Both the position numbers and the translations under genes were made by a program. A DNA stretch of 49,341 bases from Bacillota bacterium (GTDB lineage: Bacteria; Bacillota; Clostridia; Lachnospirales; Lachnospiraceae), in assembly GCA_023391695.1 (NCBI GenBank), contig JAEWAK010000053.1:1-49341 (forward strand). Reading direction: 5' to 3'. Of the stretch, positions 9,267-18,521 are shown piece by piece (the stretch's first letter is position 1; each line of letters opens with the position of its first letter). The notes beneath the pieces are model-generated. The model was not told the DNA's origin. It searched no databases and saw only the letters and a list, made by a program, of their open reading frames with translations.

Positions 9267-9311
9267 TTATTCATACTTTGTGAAATCACAGTGAACACCC
9301 ACTTTTCTCAT
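9267..9311 (-). other. Short frame in phase with the truncated kdpD-like gene
   Basis: An ATG at 9311, behind AAAGGATGG, opens a 14-codon frame (MRKVGVHCDFTKYE) that ends at TAA 9267-9269. It lies in the same frame as the kinase starting at 9242. Either a nonsense mutation shortened the kinase, or this is a coupling leader peptide. Confidence 0.45.
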
Positions 9312-9328
9312 CTTCTTACCATCCTTTT

Positions 9329-10033
9329 TCAAGATAATTCCTCTACCATCCGGTATCCCACACCCATCTCGGTTAAAATATATTCCGGCGTTCCTGGATT
9401 TGACTCAATTTTTCTTCGAATATTAGCCATGTTAACGCGCAATGTGTGACTGTCACCGGCATATAAGCCCCATATCTCACGCATGATATAATCGTGGGTA
9501 AGTACCTTTCCGGCGTTTTTTGACAATAATGCTAAGATTTTATATTCAACCGGTGTAAGATGTACCATATTTCCGGCAAGAAGTACCGTTCGCTTTCCAT
9601 AATCAATTTCAAGTTCACCAACGGTTACCTTTTCTGCTCCGTTTGCTTCCCCGCCCATACTCCTGGGACTATGCCGGAGTGCTGTTCGTATACGGGCAAG
9701 CAGTTCCGAGGTTCCGAAAGGTTTGACGATATAATCGTCAGCACCTAAGTCAAGTACCTCCACTTTTTCCCGCTCATGCCCGCGCGCCGAAACTACAACA
9801 ATCGGTATCATTGACCAACCACGTATACTTTTTAATACCTCAACTCCATCAATATCCGGCAATCCCAAATCAAGCAGAATGATATCAGGGGAATAGGATA
9901 TACTCATGGAAATTCCCTCTTTACCTGTATTTGTCTTTACAACCTGATAGCCATTTGATTCCAGAATCGCTGTGATAAAATTGCATATGGCATTTTCGTC
10001 CTCAATGACCAAAACCAAAGGTTTTACATCCAT
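9329..10033 (-). CDS. kdpE: KdpE response regulator
   Basis: This 234-residue OmpR-family regulator has an N-terminal receiver (VIEDENAICNFI; phospho-acceptor in ILLDLGLPDIDG; K in IVKPF) and a C-terminal winged helix (LTPVEYKILALLSKN, MGVGYRM). KdpE activates kdpFABC under K+ limitation or osmotic upshift. The gene starts 2 bp after the kdpD stop, as in typical kdpDE operons. It should bind the repeated TTGAC boxes upstream of kdpF (17929-17976), by inference. Confidence 0.93.
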   Translation of the reverse strand: MDVKPLVLVIEDENAICNFITAILESNGYQVVKTNTGKEGISMSISYSPDIILLDLGLPDIDGVEVLKSIRGWSMIPIVVVSARGHEREKVEVLDLGADDYIVKPFGTSELLARIRTALRHSPRSMGGEANGAEKVTVGELEIDYGKRTVLLAGNMVHLTPVEYKILALLSKNAGKVLTHDYIMREIWGLYAGDSHTLRVNMANIRRKIESNPGTPEYILTEMGVGYRMVEELS

Positions 10034-10035
10034 AA

Positions 10036-12729
10036 TTATTCACTTCCTTCCAACGGTAATGAAAATTGAAAAACCGCGCCGCCTTCTTTCCGGTTATTTG
10101 CTTCCATTGTACCGTTATGCGCTTTTATAATAGTCATGCAGATGGACAGGCCAATACCCATTCCCCTGGAAGAATCGGAACTTTTATTTCCATTGGGAAC
10201 ATAGCTTGTAAAAAGATAAGGAAAGTCCTCGTCTGCAATTCCTTTTCCATGGTCAAGCACTTCAAACATGGCGTTTCCTCCGCCCATCTTTAAAAATATC
10301 TCTACGGGAGAATCACCTGGCGAATGTTTTATAGCATTTTCCAACAGATTAATCAATACCTGTGCAATCAATGTTCCATCCATTGGAACCTCAAGTAATT
10401 CATCTGGTACACTGACCACAATATTACGCTGCGGAAATCTTTTTTGGATTCGGCTGACCGCTTCCGCTACAACTTCTTCCGCAGCTTCCGGACTTTTTGT
10501 AACCTTGGAGGCATTCTCATTAATACGGGTAACGGAGAGCAAGTTTTCTACCATGCGTATGAGCCACTGGGCTTCTTCCTGTATATCCGCATTGAGCTTC
10601 TCTCTGGTATTTTCATCAAGAGTATTCTTATTTTCACGTATAGCGGAACTGGCACCCAGGATACCGGCAAGAGGTGTACGAAGATCATGGGCAATTGCAC
10701 GCAAAAGGTTACTTCGCATTTTTTCCTTCTCCGCCTCTACAATAATGCTTCGCTGTTCATCCGAGAGATGCTGACGCTCCAATGCCATGGCCACCTGTGA
10801 AGCAATCATTCGCAAAAATACCCGGGTGCTATGGTCCAATGTGCCTTTCTTGCAGGAAATACCTAAAACGGCAAGTACCTTTCCTTGCGAAATAACCGGC
10901 ATATAAAATGCTCCTGCACCCATAAGCGTATCCGTTCCTGCTCCTGCACGTTTCTGATTGAGAAAAACCCAATGAGCCACTGCTTTTTCATCAGCCGAAT
11001 TAAGTAAAGAACCATTTGCATCCTCCGAGGCCTGCATAACACTTCCCTCTTCACCCCGTTGGGGATCGGCAGTAAAAAATACAACAGAACGATCAAACAG
11101 GTTGACTATATATTCGTTTGTCAAGGTAACGATATTATCCAGTCCTCTTGTAATAAGCAGCTTTTTATTTATTTCATAGAGCACCTCCGTACGTCGTTCC
11201 CTTTGAACCGCAAGTCTTGCCTGAGTCTTGATTCTTACTGTCAGTGTGCTGGTGATTAAAGCGGCTAATAACATAATAAGAAATGTAATCGGGTAACCGG
11301 CCTGTATTGCATTGAAAGTAAAATAAGGTTCTGTAAAAAAAAAATTAAAAGTCAGCACACTGACTATCGAAGCAATAATACCATATACATGCCCGCCTGT
11401 AATCCTGGAAATTACCAAAACAGAAAGAATATAGACCATGATGACATTCTGTTCTCCGATACCAAGCCTTCGCAGACCAAGACATAGCAAGGTAGCGGTT
11501 ACTAAAAGGCCAAGGGTTTTCCAAAAGTCCTTCCAGGAAAAACCCAAATTCTTATTACGAATTACTTTGCGCGGCTTTTTATACTCACGTCGAATTGTGC
11601 TGCTTGGTATGATGTGAATTTCAATACTGGGCAATAGAAAAATTAACCTATCCTCAAAGTCTTCTTCAAATAAACTTTTGAGTGTTTTTTTGTTTCTGCT
11701 TTTACCAATCACGATGTTTGTAATGCCGGATATTTTTGCATATTCGGAGACAGATGCCGCGATATCGTGCCCAGTAAGTGTAACTATTTCAGCACCCAGT
11801 TTTTCTGCTAAATCCATGTTTGCACGTATTGTTTTTTGTTGTTCCCTAGTAAGGTGATTGCTTTCAATACTCTCAACATAGAGTGCCACCCAATGCGCAT
11901 GAAAGGCATCCGCAGCTCTTGCAGTCCATCGTATGCATCTTGCAGAGGAAGGAGACGGTCCAATACAAACCAGCATTTTGGTATTGGCCATCTTTTCCGA
12001 TAAGCGCCTCTCATTTTGATTTTCATTACTGATTCTGTCTGCTGCTTTACGCATCGCAATTTCACGGAGCAGCTTTAGATTCTCACGGGAAAAAAAATTC
12101 CGCATAGCTGTCTCTGCCTGTTCCGGTTTATATATTTTCCCTCCCTCAAAGCGTCGGAGCAGTTCATTCGGTTCAATATCAATCAGCTTAATCATATCGG
12201 CACGTTCAAAGATATAATCAGGCACTGTCTCATAAACTCTTACTTTTGTTATATCTTCAATCACATCATTCAGACTTTCCATATGCTGAACATTTACAGT
12301 GGTATAAACGTCTATCCCTGCATTTAATAGTTCCTCAATGTCCTGAAAGCGTTTCCGATTTCTAACACCTTCTGCATTGGTATGCGCAAGTTCATCTACA
12401 AGAATCAGTTCCGGCCTACGCTTCAATGCTTCATCCAAATCAAATTCCTTAAGTTCTATATTACGGTAAACAATAGTTTTCGGCGGCAATGCCGGCAGAC
12501 CATTAAGAAGCTGCATGGTTTCTGGACGAGTATGTGGTTCAACATAGCCAACCAGTACGTTTTTACCGCTTCGGTATTGTTCCTGTGCATCATCAAGCAT
12601 AGCATACGTTTTACCGACACCTGCAGCATATCCAAAGAAGATCTTAAGCTTACCGAGTTTTTTTTCCTGATGTGATCTTATTTCATCCAAAATAGCTTCC
12701 GGATCAGGCCGCTGATCAAATTGATCCAT
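10036..12729 (-). CDS. kdpD: KdpD sensor histidine kinase, full length
   Basis: This 897-residue protein has the usual KdpD order: N-terminal KdpD domain with Walker A (GYAAGVGKT, 33-41) at about 20-230, universal-stress domain at about 250-375, DUF4118 four-helix bundle (about 400-500, FNFFFTEPYFTF), GAF at about 520-640, HisKA with AIAHDLRTPLAG near 665, and HATPase with LINLLENAIKH and MGIGLSICM. It senses K+ or turgor signals at the membrane and phosphorylates KdpE. A GGAGGTGG ribosome site precedes the ATG. It lies downstream of kdpC, with a CBS-domain remnant between. Confidence 0.95.
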   Translation of the reverse strand: MDQFDQRPDPEAILDEIRSHQEKKLGKLKIFFGYAAGVGKTYAMLDDAQEQYRSGKNVLVGYVEPHTRPETMQLLNGLPALPPKTIVYRNIELKEFDLDEALKRRPELILVDELAHTNAEGVRNRKRFQDIEELLNAGIDVYTTVNVQHMESLNDVIEDITKVRVYETVPDYIFERADMIKLIDIEPNELLRRFEGGKIYKPEQAETAMRNFFSRENLKLLREIAMRKAADRISNENQNERRLSEKMANTKMLVCIGPSPSSARCIRWTARAADAFHAHWVALYVESIESNHLTREQQKTIRANMDLAEKLGAEIVTLTGHDIAASVSEYAKISGITNIVIGKSRNKKTLKSLFEEDFEDRLIFLLPSIEIHIIPSSTIRREYKKPRKVIRNKNLGFSWKDFWKTLGLLVTATLLCLGLRRLGIGEQNVIMVYILSVLVISRITGGHVYGIIASIVSVLTFNFFFTEPYFTFNAIQAGYPITFLIMLLAALITSTLTVRIKTQARLAVQRERRTEVLYEINKKLLITRGLDNIVTLTNEYIVNLFDRSVVFFTADPQRGEEGSVMQASEDANGSLLNSADEKAVAHWVFLNQKRAGAGTDTLMGAGAFYMPVISQGKVLAVLGISCKKGTLDHSTRVFLRMIASQVAMALERQHLSDEQRSIIVEAEKEKMRSNLLRAIAHDLRTPLAGILGASSAIRENKNTLDENTREKLNADIQEEAQWLIRMVENLLSVTRINENASKVTKSPEAAEEVVAEAVSRIQKRFPQRNIVVSVPDELLEVPMDGTLIAQVLINLLENAIKHSPGDSPVEIFLKMGGGNAMFEVLDHGKGIADEDFPYLFTSYVPNGNKSSDSSRGMGIGLSICMTIIKAHNGTMEANNRKEGGAVFQFSLPLEGSE

Positions 12730-12916
12730 TTACAATCCACCTCCAAATATTCCATATTATACCAATGTTATTTATTATAATAAATCTTTTTGAGCCAAAT
12801 TACTATCAAAAACAATTACATCCTATTCTCATACCCTTTAATAATAAATATTATCCCTATGTATCATCAAAAGACTCCAAAGGCTTATTATTATTTTGAT
12901 CCCCTTTTTCAAATAA

Positions 12917-13080
12917 TTAAAGATAATATTTGAATATTGATTTTCGAGTAATATTCCCTACAAACATCTCTTTTTCATCAACGACAGGAACAAAATTTTG
13001 ATCCATTACACGCAGAAGCACTTCATCTATAGTTGTGTCAATTTTAACTGCAGGGTTCCAACCGCTCGAGGAATATCGTA
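12917..13080 (-). pseudogene. C-terminal remnant of a CBS-domain protein
   Basis: The minus strand encodes the end of a CBS domain (DEVLLRVMDQNFVPVVDEKE, then FVGNITRKSI) and stops at TAA 12917-12919. The frame upstream is riddled with stops and has no start. DarB/YkuL-type CBS proteins end in a similar way. It lies between kdpC and kdpD, so a former gene has decayed here. Its role in kdp control, if any, is lost. Confidence 0.65.
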
Positions 13081-13147
13081 GTCTTTTTACTATAAGTCAA
13101 GTTTATTGTATTGAATACTCTGCACAAAAATATCTTGTGGCGCAAAT

Positions 13148-13178
13148 CGGAAGACTATGCAAAAATGCATAGCTTCCG
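13148..13178. terminator. Hairpin downstream of kdpC
   Basis: Arms CGGAAGaCTATGCA and TGCATAGCTTCCG pair over 13 bp with one bulged A. It sits about 100 bp past the kdpC stop. The T-tract is weak (TTTG), so it may only attenuate read-through into kdpDE. Confidence 0.4.
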
Positions 13179-13279
13179 ACACATGTCTTGGTTCAACATT
13201 CCAATATCCTACGGAAAAAAGAATACACACTATCATTCCTTATGGCAAAAAGGCAAGTTTTCCAACAATTTATCACTCT

Positions 13280-13831
13280 TTATAGTAAGCCATCCAGTGC
13301 TAAGTTTACTTTTAAGACATTTACAGCCGGTTCACCCCAGAAACCAAGAAAACGCCCTGTGGTGTATTCTGCAATAATCTTTTTTATATCCTCTTCACTC
13401 ATATTTCTTTCTATGGCAATACGTGCGACCTGGTATTCTGCCGCTTCCGGTGAAATATTAGGGTCAACACCACTTCCGGAGGCTGTAACCAAATCCATAG
13501 GAATTTCCGTTTTGTTGTTCGGATCAATGGAATGCCACCAATCAATACGCGCCTGAACAAGCTTTTCCTGCTCTTCACTTACTGCTGAAAGATTTGTTGT
13601 TCCCATCGGTCTTCCAATCAAATAATCCGGCTTCGTAAATTCCTGCGCTATTAACTCAGAGCCATACTCTTTCTTTGAACCATCGTTTAATGTTACTGTT
13701 ATTATGCTCCCGTTTGCCTGATTCGGAAATACCAGTTGTGCTATACCTGTAACTGCCGCTGTATAGAGTACGCCGCACAGAATCGTCATTACACCAAAGC
13801 AAACAAAAGCGGGTTTTAATATAGATTTCAT
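13280..13831 (-). CDS. kdpC: KdpC subunit of the K+-transporting ATPase
   Basis: This is a 183-residue protein with one N-terminal membrane helix (about 10-30) and the extracytoplasmic KdpC domain (ASGSGVDPNISPEAAEYQVA is the family signature). KdpC assembles with KdpB and KdpA and raises ATP affinity. I prefer the ATG at 13831, because the ATG at 13837 lies one base from AGGAGG. The gap to kdpB is about 11 bp. Confidence 0.94.
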   Translation of the reverse strand: MKSILKPAFVCFGVMTILCGVLYTAAVTGIAQLVFPNQANGSIITVTLNDGSKKEYGSELIAQEFTKPDYLIGRPMGTTNLSAVSEEQEKLVQARIDWWHSIDPNNKTEIPMDLVTASGSGVDPNISPEAAEYQVARIAIERNMSEEDIKKIIAEYTTGRFLGFWGEPAVNVLKVNLALDGLL

Positions 13832-13842
13832 CTTCATACCTC

Positions 13843-15900
13843 CTATACAATGCCACAGGCAGTCAGCAGTATATCAATCAATTTGATTGCAATGAAAGGT
13901 GCTACAATGCCTCCAAGACCATAAATCAACATGTTTCTTTTTAACAGTTTTCCTGCGGGTAATTCGCGGTATTTCACACCCTTAAGTGCCAATGGAATAA
14001 GTGCTATAATAATCAGTGCATTATAGATAATTGCCGAGAGTATCGCTGTCGTTGAACTGGTCAGCCCCATAAAATTCAAGGCCGTTAACTGCGGATATAT
14101 GCCAAAAAACAATACCGGAATAATAGCAAAATATTTGGCCACATCATTTGCTACACTGAATGTTGTCAGAGAACCCCTGGTCATTAGCAGTTGCTTGCCG
14201 ATTCGGACGATGTCAATAAGTTTGGTGGGGTTGGAGTCCAAATCTACCATGTTGCCTGCTTCCTTTGCCGCTTGCGTTCCAGTATTCATAGCTACAGCCA
14301 CATCTGCCTGCGCAAGCGCTGGAGCGTCGTTGGTGCCGTCACCTGTCATGGCAACCAAATGCCCTTTTTCCTGATAGTCACGGATTAGCGAAAGCTTTGC
14401 TTCCGGGGTGGCCTCGGCCAGAAAATCATCTACACCGGCTTCTGCAGCAATAGCTGCTGCAGTCATAGGATTATCTCCGGTTATCATAATCGTCTTGATA
14501 CCCATTTTCCGCAGGTCTTCAAACCGTTCTTTTACACCATTTTTAACGATATCTTTTAAATATACAACGCCAAGTACCTGATTGTTCTTGGCAACCACAA
14601 GAGGGGTTCCGCCTGCTCCGGAAATACGCCGTACAATCTGTTCACATTCTTCGGAATAAGTACCGCCTTTCTCCAGCACGAAAGCTTTTACAGCTTCTGC
14701 CGCACCTTTACGGATTTCATTTCCCTGATAATCAATACCGCTCATCCTTGTTTTTGCCGTAAATTCGACAAAGCTGGCGTTCAGCTTAGAAAGCTCTCTG
14801 CCGCGTATTCCGAACTTTTCTTTTGCCAAAACCACAATGCTTCGCCCTTCAGCTGTTTCATCCGCCAGGGAGGATAGCTGGGCGGCATCCGCCAGGTCCT
14901 GTTCTGTCACACCCTTAACCGGCAAAAATTCACTTGCCTGCCGGTTACCCAATGTGATAGTACCGGTTTTATCCAGTAGAAGCACATCTACATCTCCTGC
15001 GGCTTCTATGGCGCGTCCACTCATTGCAAGCACATTGGCCTGATTTAAGCGGCTCATACCGGCGATGCCGATGGAGGATAAAAGCGCACCAATGGTGGTG
15101 GGTGCGAGGCAAACGAGAAGAGCTATCACATTTGTGATGGAGATTGCAGAACCTGCCCCCGCCTGACTGCTCGCAAACCCTGAAAAGGGCAGCAGAGTCG
15201 CCGTGACCACGAGAAAAATAATTGTAAGAGTCACCAGCAGGATTTGCAGGGCAATTTCGTTGGGTGTCTTTTTCCTGGATGCGCCCTCCACCATGGAAAT
15301 CATCTTATCCAGAAAGCTTTCGCCTGCTTCCGCCGTTACCTCTATCACCAGCCAATCGGAGACCAGCGTAGTACCGCCAGTCACTGCACTCCGGTCGCCG
15401 CCGGATTCCCGGATAACCGGAGCCGATTCTCCTGTGATGGCGCTTTCATCCACAGATGCCGCTCCATCTATGACTTCACCATCCATGGGAATCTGCTCCC
15501 CTGCTTTGACAAAGACAACATCGCCTCTTTTAAGCTGGGCAGACAGTACTTCGGTATAATCCTCTACATTGTCTTTTGATTTCAATTTTCTAGCCTTAAC
15601 ATCCTTGCGGGCTTTACGCAGGGTATCGGCCTGTGCGCGTCCCCGCCCTTCGGCGATGGCTTCGGCAAAATTAGCGAACATTACAGTAAACCACAAAATA
15701 AGCACTATGGCCAGAATATATCCTGAATTTTCATCTTTAATTCCTGCAAATGAAAGGAAGAAAAGAGCAGTTGTTAAAATAGCACCAATATACACTACCA
15801 GCATAACAGGATTTTTTACCTGTATTTGGGGAGAAAGTTTTGCAAAGGACTGGTGTAATGCATCCTTAAAAATATCTTTATTAACATTTTTGTTTTCCAT
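13843..15900 (-). CDS. kdpB: KdpB, catalytic P-type ATPase subunit
   Basis: This is a protein of about 685 residues with the P-type ATPase motifs: SAITGESAPV (actuator loop), LLLDKTGTITLG (phosphorylated Asp), MTGDNPMTAAAIA, and GDGTNDAPALAQ (hinge). Membrane helices flank them. It hydrolyses ATP to drive high-affinity K+ uptake through KdpA. The best start is ATG 15900 behind GAGGTG. The gap to kdpA is about 15 bp, consistent with one operon. Confidence 0.96.
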   Translation of the reverse strand: MENKNVNKDIFKDALHQSFAKLSPQIQVKNPVMLVVYIGAILTTALFFLSFAGIKDENSGYILAIVLILWFTVMFANFAEAIAEGRGRAQADTLRKARKDVKARKLKSKDNVEDYTEVLSAQLKRGDVVFVKAGEQIPMDGEVIDGAASVDESAITGESAPVIRESGGDRSAVTGGTTLVSDWLVIEVTAEAGESFLDKMISMVEGASRKKTPNEIALQILLVTLTIIFLVVTATLLPFSGFASSQAGAGSAISITNVIALLVCLAPTTIGALLSSIGIAGMSRLNQANVLAMSGRAIEAAGDVDVLLLDKTGTITLGNRQASEFLPVKGVTEQDLADAAQLSSLADETAEGRSIVVLAKEKFGIRGRELSKLNASFVEFTAKTRMSGIDYQGNEIRKGAAEAVKAFVLEKGGTYSEECEQIVRRISGAGGTPLVVAKNNQVLGVVYLKDIVKNGVKERFEDLRKMGIKTIMITGDNPMTAAAIAAEAGVDDFLAEATPEAKLSLIRDYQEKGHLVAMTGDGTNDAPALAQADVAVAMNTGTQAAKEAGNMVDLDSNPTKLIDIVRIGKQLLMTRGSLTTFSVANDVAKYFAIIPVLFFGIYPQLTALNFMGLTSSTTAILSAIIYNALIIIALIPLALKGVKYRELPAGKLLKRNMLIYGLGGIVAPFIAIKLIDILLTACGIV

Positions 15901-15915
15901 TTTAATCACCTCATT

Positions 15916-17601
15916 CTATCGCGTCGTAAAGTAATCGGCAATCGGGCCAAGCGCCAGCGCCGGAAGGAAGCTTAATGCGCCGATGATCAGAATCACACCG
16001 ATTAACAGCCCAACAAACACGGTATTACTGGTAGACAAAGTTCCTTCACTGGCAGCGACCGTTTTCTTCTGTGCCATATTCCCGGCCAGGATGATAGCGG
16101 CTGTCAGGGGAATAAACCGGGCTAACAGCATAATAATTCCGCCAGTTACATTGGTAAATACCGTGTTTGCAGTGAATCCACCGAAGGCACTGCCATTATT
16201 GTTGCCCATGGAGGAGAACGCATATAGAATTTCGGAGAAGCCGTGCGCTCCTGAATTGGTCAGCCATGATGCCGCGGCTGGCATGACTACTGCGGCAACT
16301 GTACCAAGCAGAGTCACCAGCGGAGGAACGAGAACAATCAGACAAACCATCTTCATATCATAAGGCTCGACCTTTTTTCCCAAATATTCCGGTGTTCGCC
16401 CTACCATTAATCCGGCAATGAATACTGTAAGCAGGACAAAGGCCAGCATCCCGTAAAGCCCGCTGCCGACACCACCGAAGACAATTTCACCCAGCTGCAT
16501 CAGGAACATTGGCACCATACCGCCCAACGGAGTGAAGCTGTCATGCATGGAGTTTACCGAGCCGTTGGAAGCAGCTGTGGTTGCCGTAGCCCAAAGGGCC
16601 GATGTTCCCATACCATGGATTACCTCTTTCCCTTCCATACTTGCAGAAGCTGCTGTTCCTGTAAAACTTGGAGCAGCAAACTGTTCACTAGCTGTTATCG
16701 CCGTAAGAGAAACTATAAATAATACCATCATAGCAATATAAATGGATTTACCCTGTTTAGTATCTTTTACAGCTTTTCCAAAGGACACACACAGTGCTGC
16801 CGGAAGCAGCAATATAGATAGCAACTGCAGCAAATTTGACAATGCTGTAGGATTCTCCAATGGATATGCAGAATTGGCCCCAAAAAATCCACCGCCATTT
16901 GTACCAAGCTGCTTTATGGCAATTTGACTTGCTGCTGGGCCAAGAGGTATAGTTTGAGCAACTCCACTTTCCAGCATGGCAATTTCTTTATAGGGGCCAA
17001 AGGTTTGCACTACTCCCTGAGAAACCAGTAGGATTGCCAGAATAAAAGATAAAGGTAAAAGTACATATAACGTTGTTTTTGTCAGGTCTACCCAAAAGCT
17101 ACCAATGGTTTTCTTCTGTCTTAGAATAAAACCTCTGATTAAAGCAAATAGAATAGCCATTCCTGTCGCCGCTGATACAAAGTTTTGTACCGTAAGCCCT
17201 AAAAATTGTGTCAGGTAAGACAGCCCCGATTCACCGGAATACGCCTGCCAGTTCGTATTGGAAACAAAACTTGCAGCAGTATTGAAGGCCAAATGCCAGC
17301 TGGTGCCTTCTATTCCGGCAGGATTAAATGGTAATACGTTTTGTATCATCTGCACAATCCATAGGAATACTAACCCAATCATACTAAACAGCAAAGCAGA
17401 GAGTGCATATTTTTTTGCCCCCATTTCTTCATCTCTTTTGACTCCCATAAGCTTATAAATTCCATTCTCTACAGGAGTAAATATGCGGGTTAAAAACACT
17501 TTTTGACCTGTCATTACCTTGTACATATAGACGCCTAAGGGAATGGAAAGCACAATCAAAAGAACAATATAAATAATGTCCTGAAATACAATCATTTTCA
17601 T
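15916..17601 (-). CDS. kdpA: KdpA, K+-translocating subunit
   Basis: This is a 561-residue polytopic membrane protein with about ten helices and the selectivity-filter segment QLGTNGGGFFGANSAYP. KdpA binds K+ and forms the channel-like path of the Kdp complex. Its start codon overlaps the kdpF stop (ATGA), indicating translational coupling. A GAGGTGA ribosome site lies inside the kdpF end. Confidence 0.96.
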   Translation of the reverse strand: MKMIVFQDIIYIVLLIVLSIPLGVYMYKVMTGQKVFLTRIFTPVENGIYKLMGVKRDEEMGAKKYALSALLFSMIGLVFLWIVQMIQNVLPFNPAGIEGTSWHLAFNTAASFVSNTNWQAYSGESGLSYLTQFLGLTVQNFVSAATGMAILFALIRGFILRQKKTIGSFWVDLTKTTLYVLLPLSFILAILLVSQGVVQTFGPYKEIAMLESGVAQTIPLGPAASQIAIKQLGTNGGGFFGANSAYPLENPTALSNLLQLLSILLLPAALCVSFGKAVKDTKQGKSIYIAMMVLFIVSLTAITASEQFAAPSFTGTAASASMEGKEVIHGMGTSALWATATTAASNGSVNSMHDSFTPLGGMVPMFLMQLGEIVFGGVGSGLYGMLAFVLLTVFIAGLMVGRTPEYLGKKVEPYDMKMVCLIVLVPPLVTLLGTVAAVVMPAAASWLTNSGAHGFSEILYAFSSMGNNNGSAFGGFTANTVFTNVTGGIIMLLARFIPLTAAIILAGNMAQKKTVAASEGTLSTSNTVFVGLLIGVILIIGALSFLPALALGPIADYFTTR

Positions 17602-17687
17602 AGATTCTCACCTCGAAACAAAACATAGAATAAGTAAATCAGCAAAGCCAGGCCAATAATGGCCGATAATACCAGAACGATTTCCAC
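17598..17687 (-). CDS. kdpF: KdpF small membrane subunit
   Basis: This 29-residue single-helix peptide (VEIVLVLSAIIGLALLIYLF, then YVLFRGENL) has the normal size, position and hydrophobicity of KdpF, which stabilises the KdpABC complex. A GTG start at 17687 is nine bases after AAGGAG. An in-frame ATG at 17708 would add seven residues but is worse placed. The TGA overlaps the kdpA ATG. Confidence 0.88.
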   Translation of the reverse strand: MEIVLVLSAIIGLALLIYLFYVLFRGENL

Positions 17688-17708
17688 TCTTTTCAACTCC
17701 TTTTTCAT

Positions 17709-17905
17709 TTTTTATTACTATTTCCTGATAAGTTGATCCTGTTTAATGGCATTCCGCATGTGTCCCTATTTTAGTATTACCATTTTTTATATTTTCTTAG
17801 TAAAAAAGTTGGCATGCCTTTTCCACATTGCAACATCTTATCCTGAAATAGCTTTCGTTCCACTAAGCTATGCCTAGTCAGCTATTTAGCCATATGTTTA
17901 TTGCA
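17709..17905 (-). promoter_or_regulatory. Long kdp 5' leader, unassigned
   Basis: About 200 nt separate the predicted kdp promoter from kdpF. It contains a 7-bp inverted repeat (ATAGCTT / AAGCTAT) but no frame of note. I could not match it to the ydaO (cyclic di-AMP) riboswitch or another known class by eye. Confidence 0.35.
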
Positions 17906-17933
17906 ATTACAATCATATCAGAAAAGAAGTCAA
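17906..17933 (-). promoter_or_regulatory. Probable kdpFABC promoter
   Basis: On the minus strand, TTGACT (17928-17933) and TGTAAT (17906-17911) are separated by 16 bp. The -35 element is the last of the four TTGAC boxes, so an activator could contact RNA polymerase directly. Confidence 0.5.
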
Positions 17934-17976
17934 GGTGGTGTCAATTCGATATAGCAAGATGTCAAGAAAGCGTCAA
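17929..17976 (-). promoter_or_regulatory. Four TTGAC boxes, candidate KdpE operator
   Basis: TTGAC occurs four times on the minus strand, at plus-strand positions 17929, 17940, 17961 and 17972. The boxes form two pairs with 11-bp spacing, 32 bp apart, roughly on one face of the helix. Direct repeats with about 11-bp spacing suit an OmpR-family dimer such as KdpE. Binding is inferred. Confidence 0.5.
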
Positions 17977-18018
17977 GATAAACTAAATGAAACTGTATAT
18001 AAAGGTTAATTGACTATT

Positions 18019-18421
18019 CTAATATAAATGGCATCCATTAATTGGATATACTAAAGCACTCTCTATAACTGCATATTTTGTTATATCAGAACGAACTGAA
18101 AGTACTTCGACGGCAATTTGAGCACCAATAGAAAGACCAGCAAGAGCGAATATCCTTCCGGCAAATTTACGATGATATAATCAATTAGCTTTTTCGCTGA
18201 ATTACTTATGCTGATAAATGTAGTTGTACTGTCCTCTCCGTGACCATCAATAACAAGAGCAATGACATAATAATCATTCTTTAGCAACTCAATACTTCTT
18301 TGAAATGACCACCATGACAGACCACCTCCGTGCAGAATAATAAAAACTGGTCCTTTTTTGTTCCCTAACTCTTTAAAACAACATAATCCACATCCTCCTC
18401 TTTCAAATATACTTTTTTCAT
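18019..18421 (-). pseudogene. Frameshifted alpha/beta hydrolase remnant
   Basis: Three minus-strand frames together give an alpha/beta-hydrolase N-terminal half: MKKVYLKEEDVDYVVLK, then GPVFIILHGGGLSWWSF (oxyanion loop HGGG), then ALAGLSIGAQIAVEVLS (nucleophile elbow GLSIG), ending TAG 18019. At least two frameshifts separate the parts, and the C-terminal catalytic His half is missing. It must be inactive. Confidence 0.75.
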
Positions 18422-18521
18422 AAAATTATTATTTTACATTAAATCCCTAGTTACCATTTTTGTAAAGACATATAATAATATTCAGAAATAATCATCAAGT
18501 AGTTATATCCATGTTTTTTAA

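Noticed and set aside
17709..17905. Cyclic di-AMP (ydaO) riboswitch before kdpF
   Set aside because: The leader is long enough, but I could not find the conserved ydaO core words; left as an unassigned leader.
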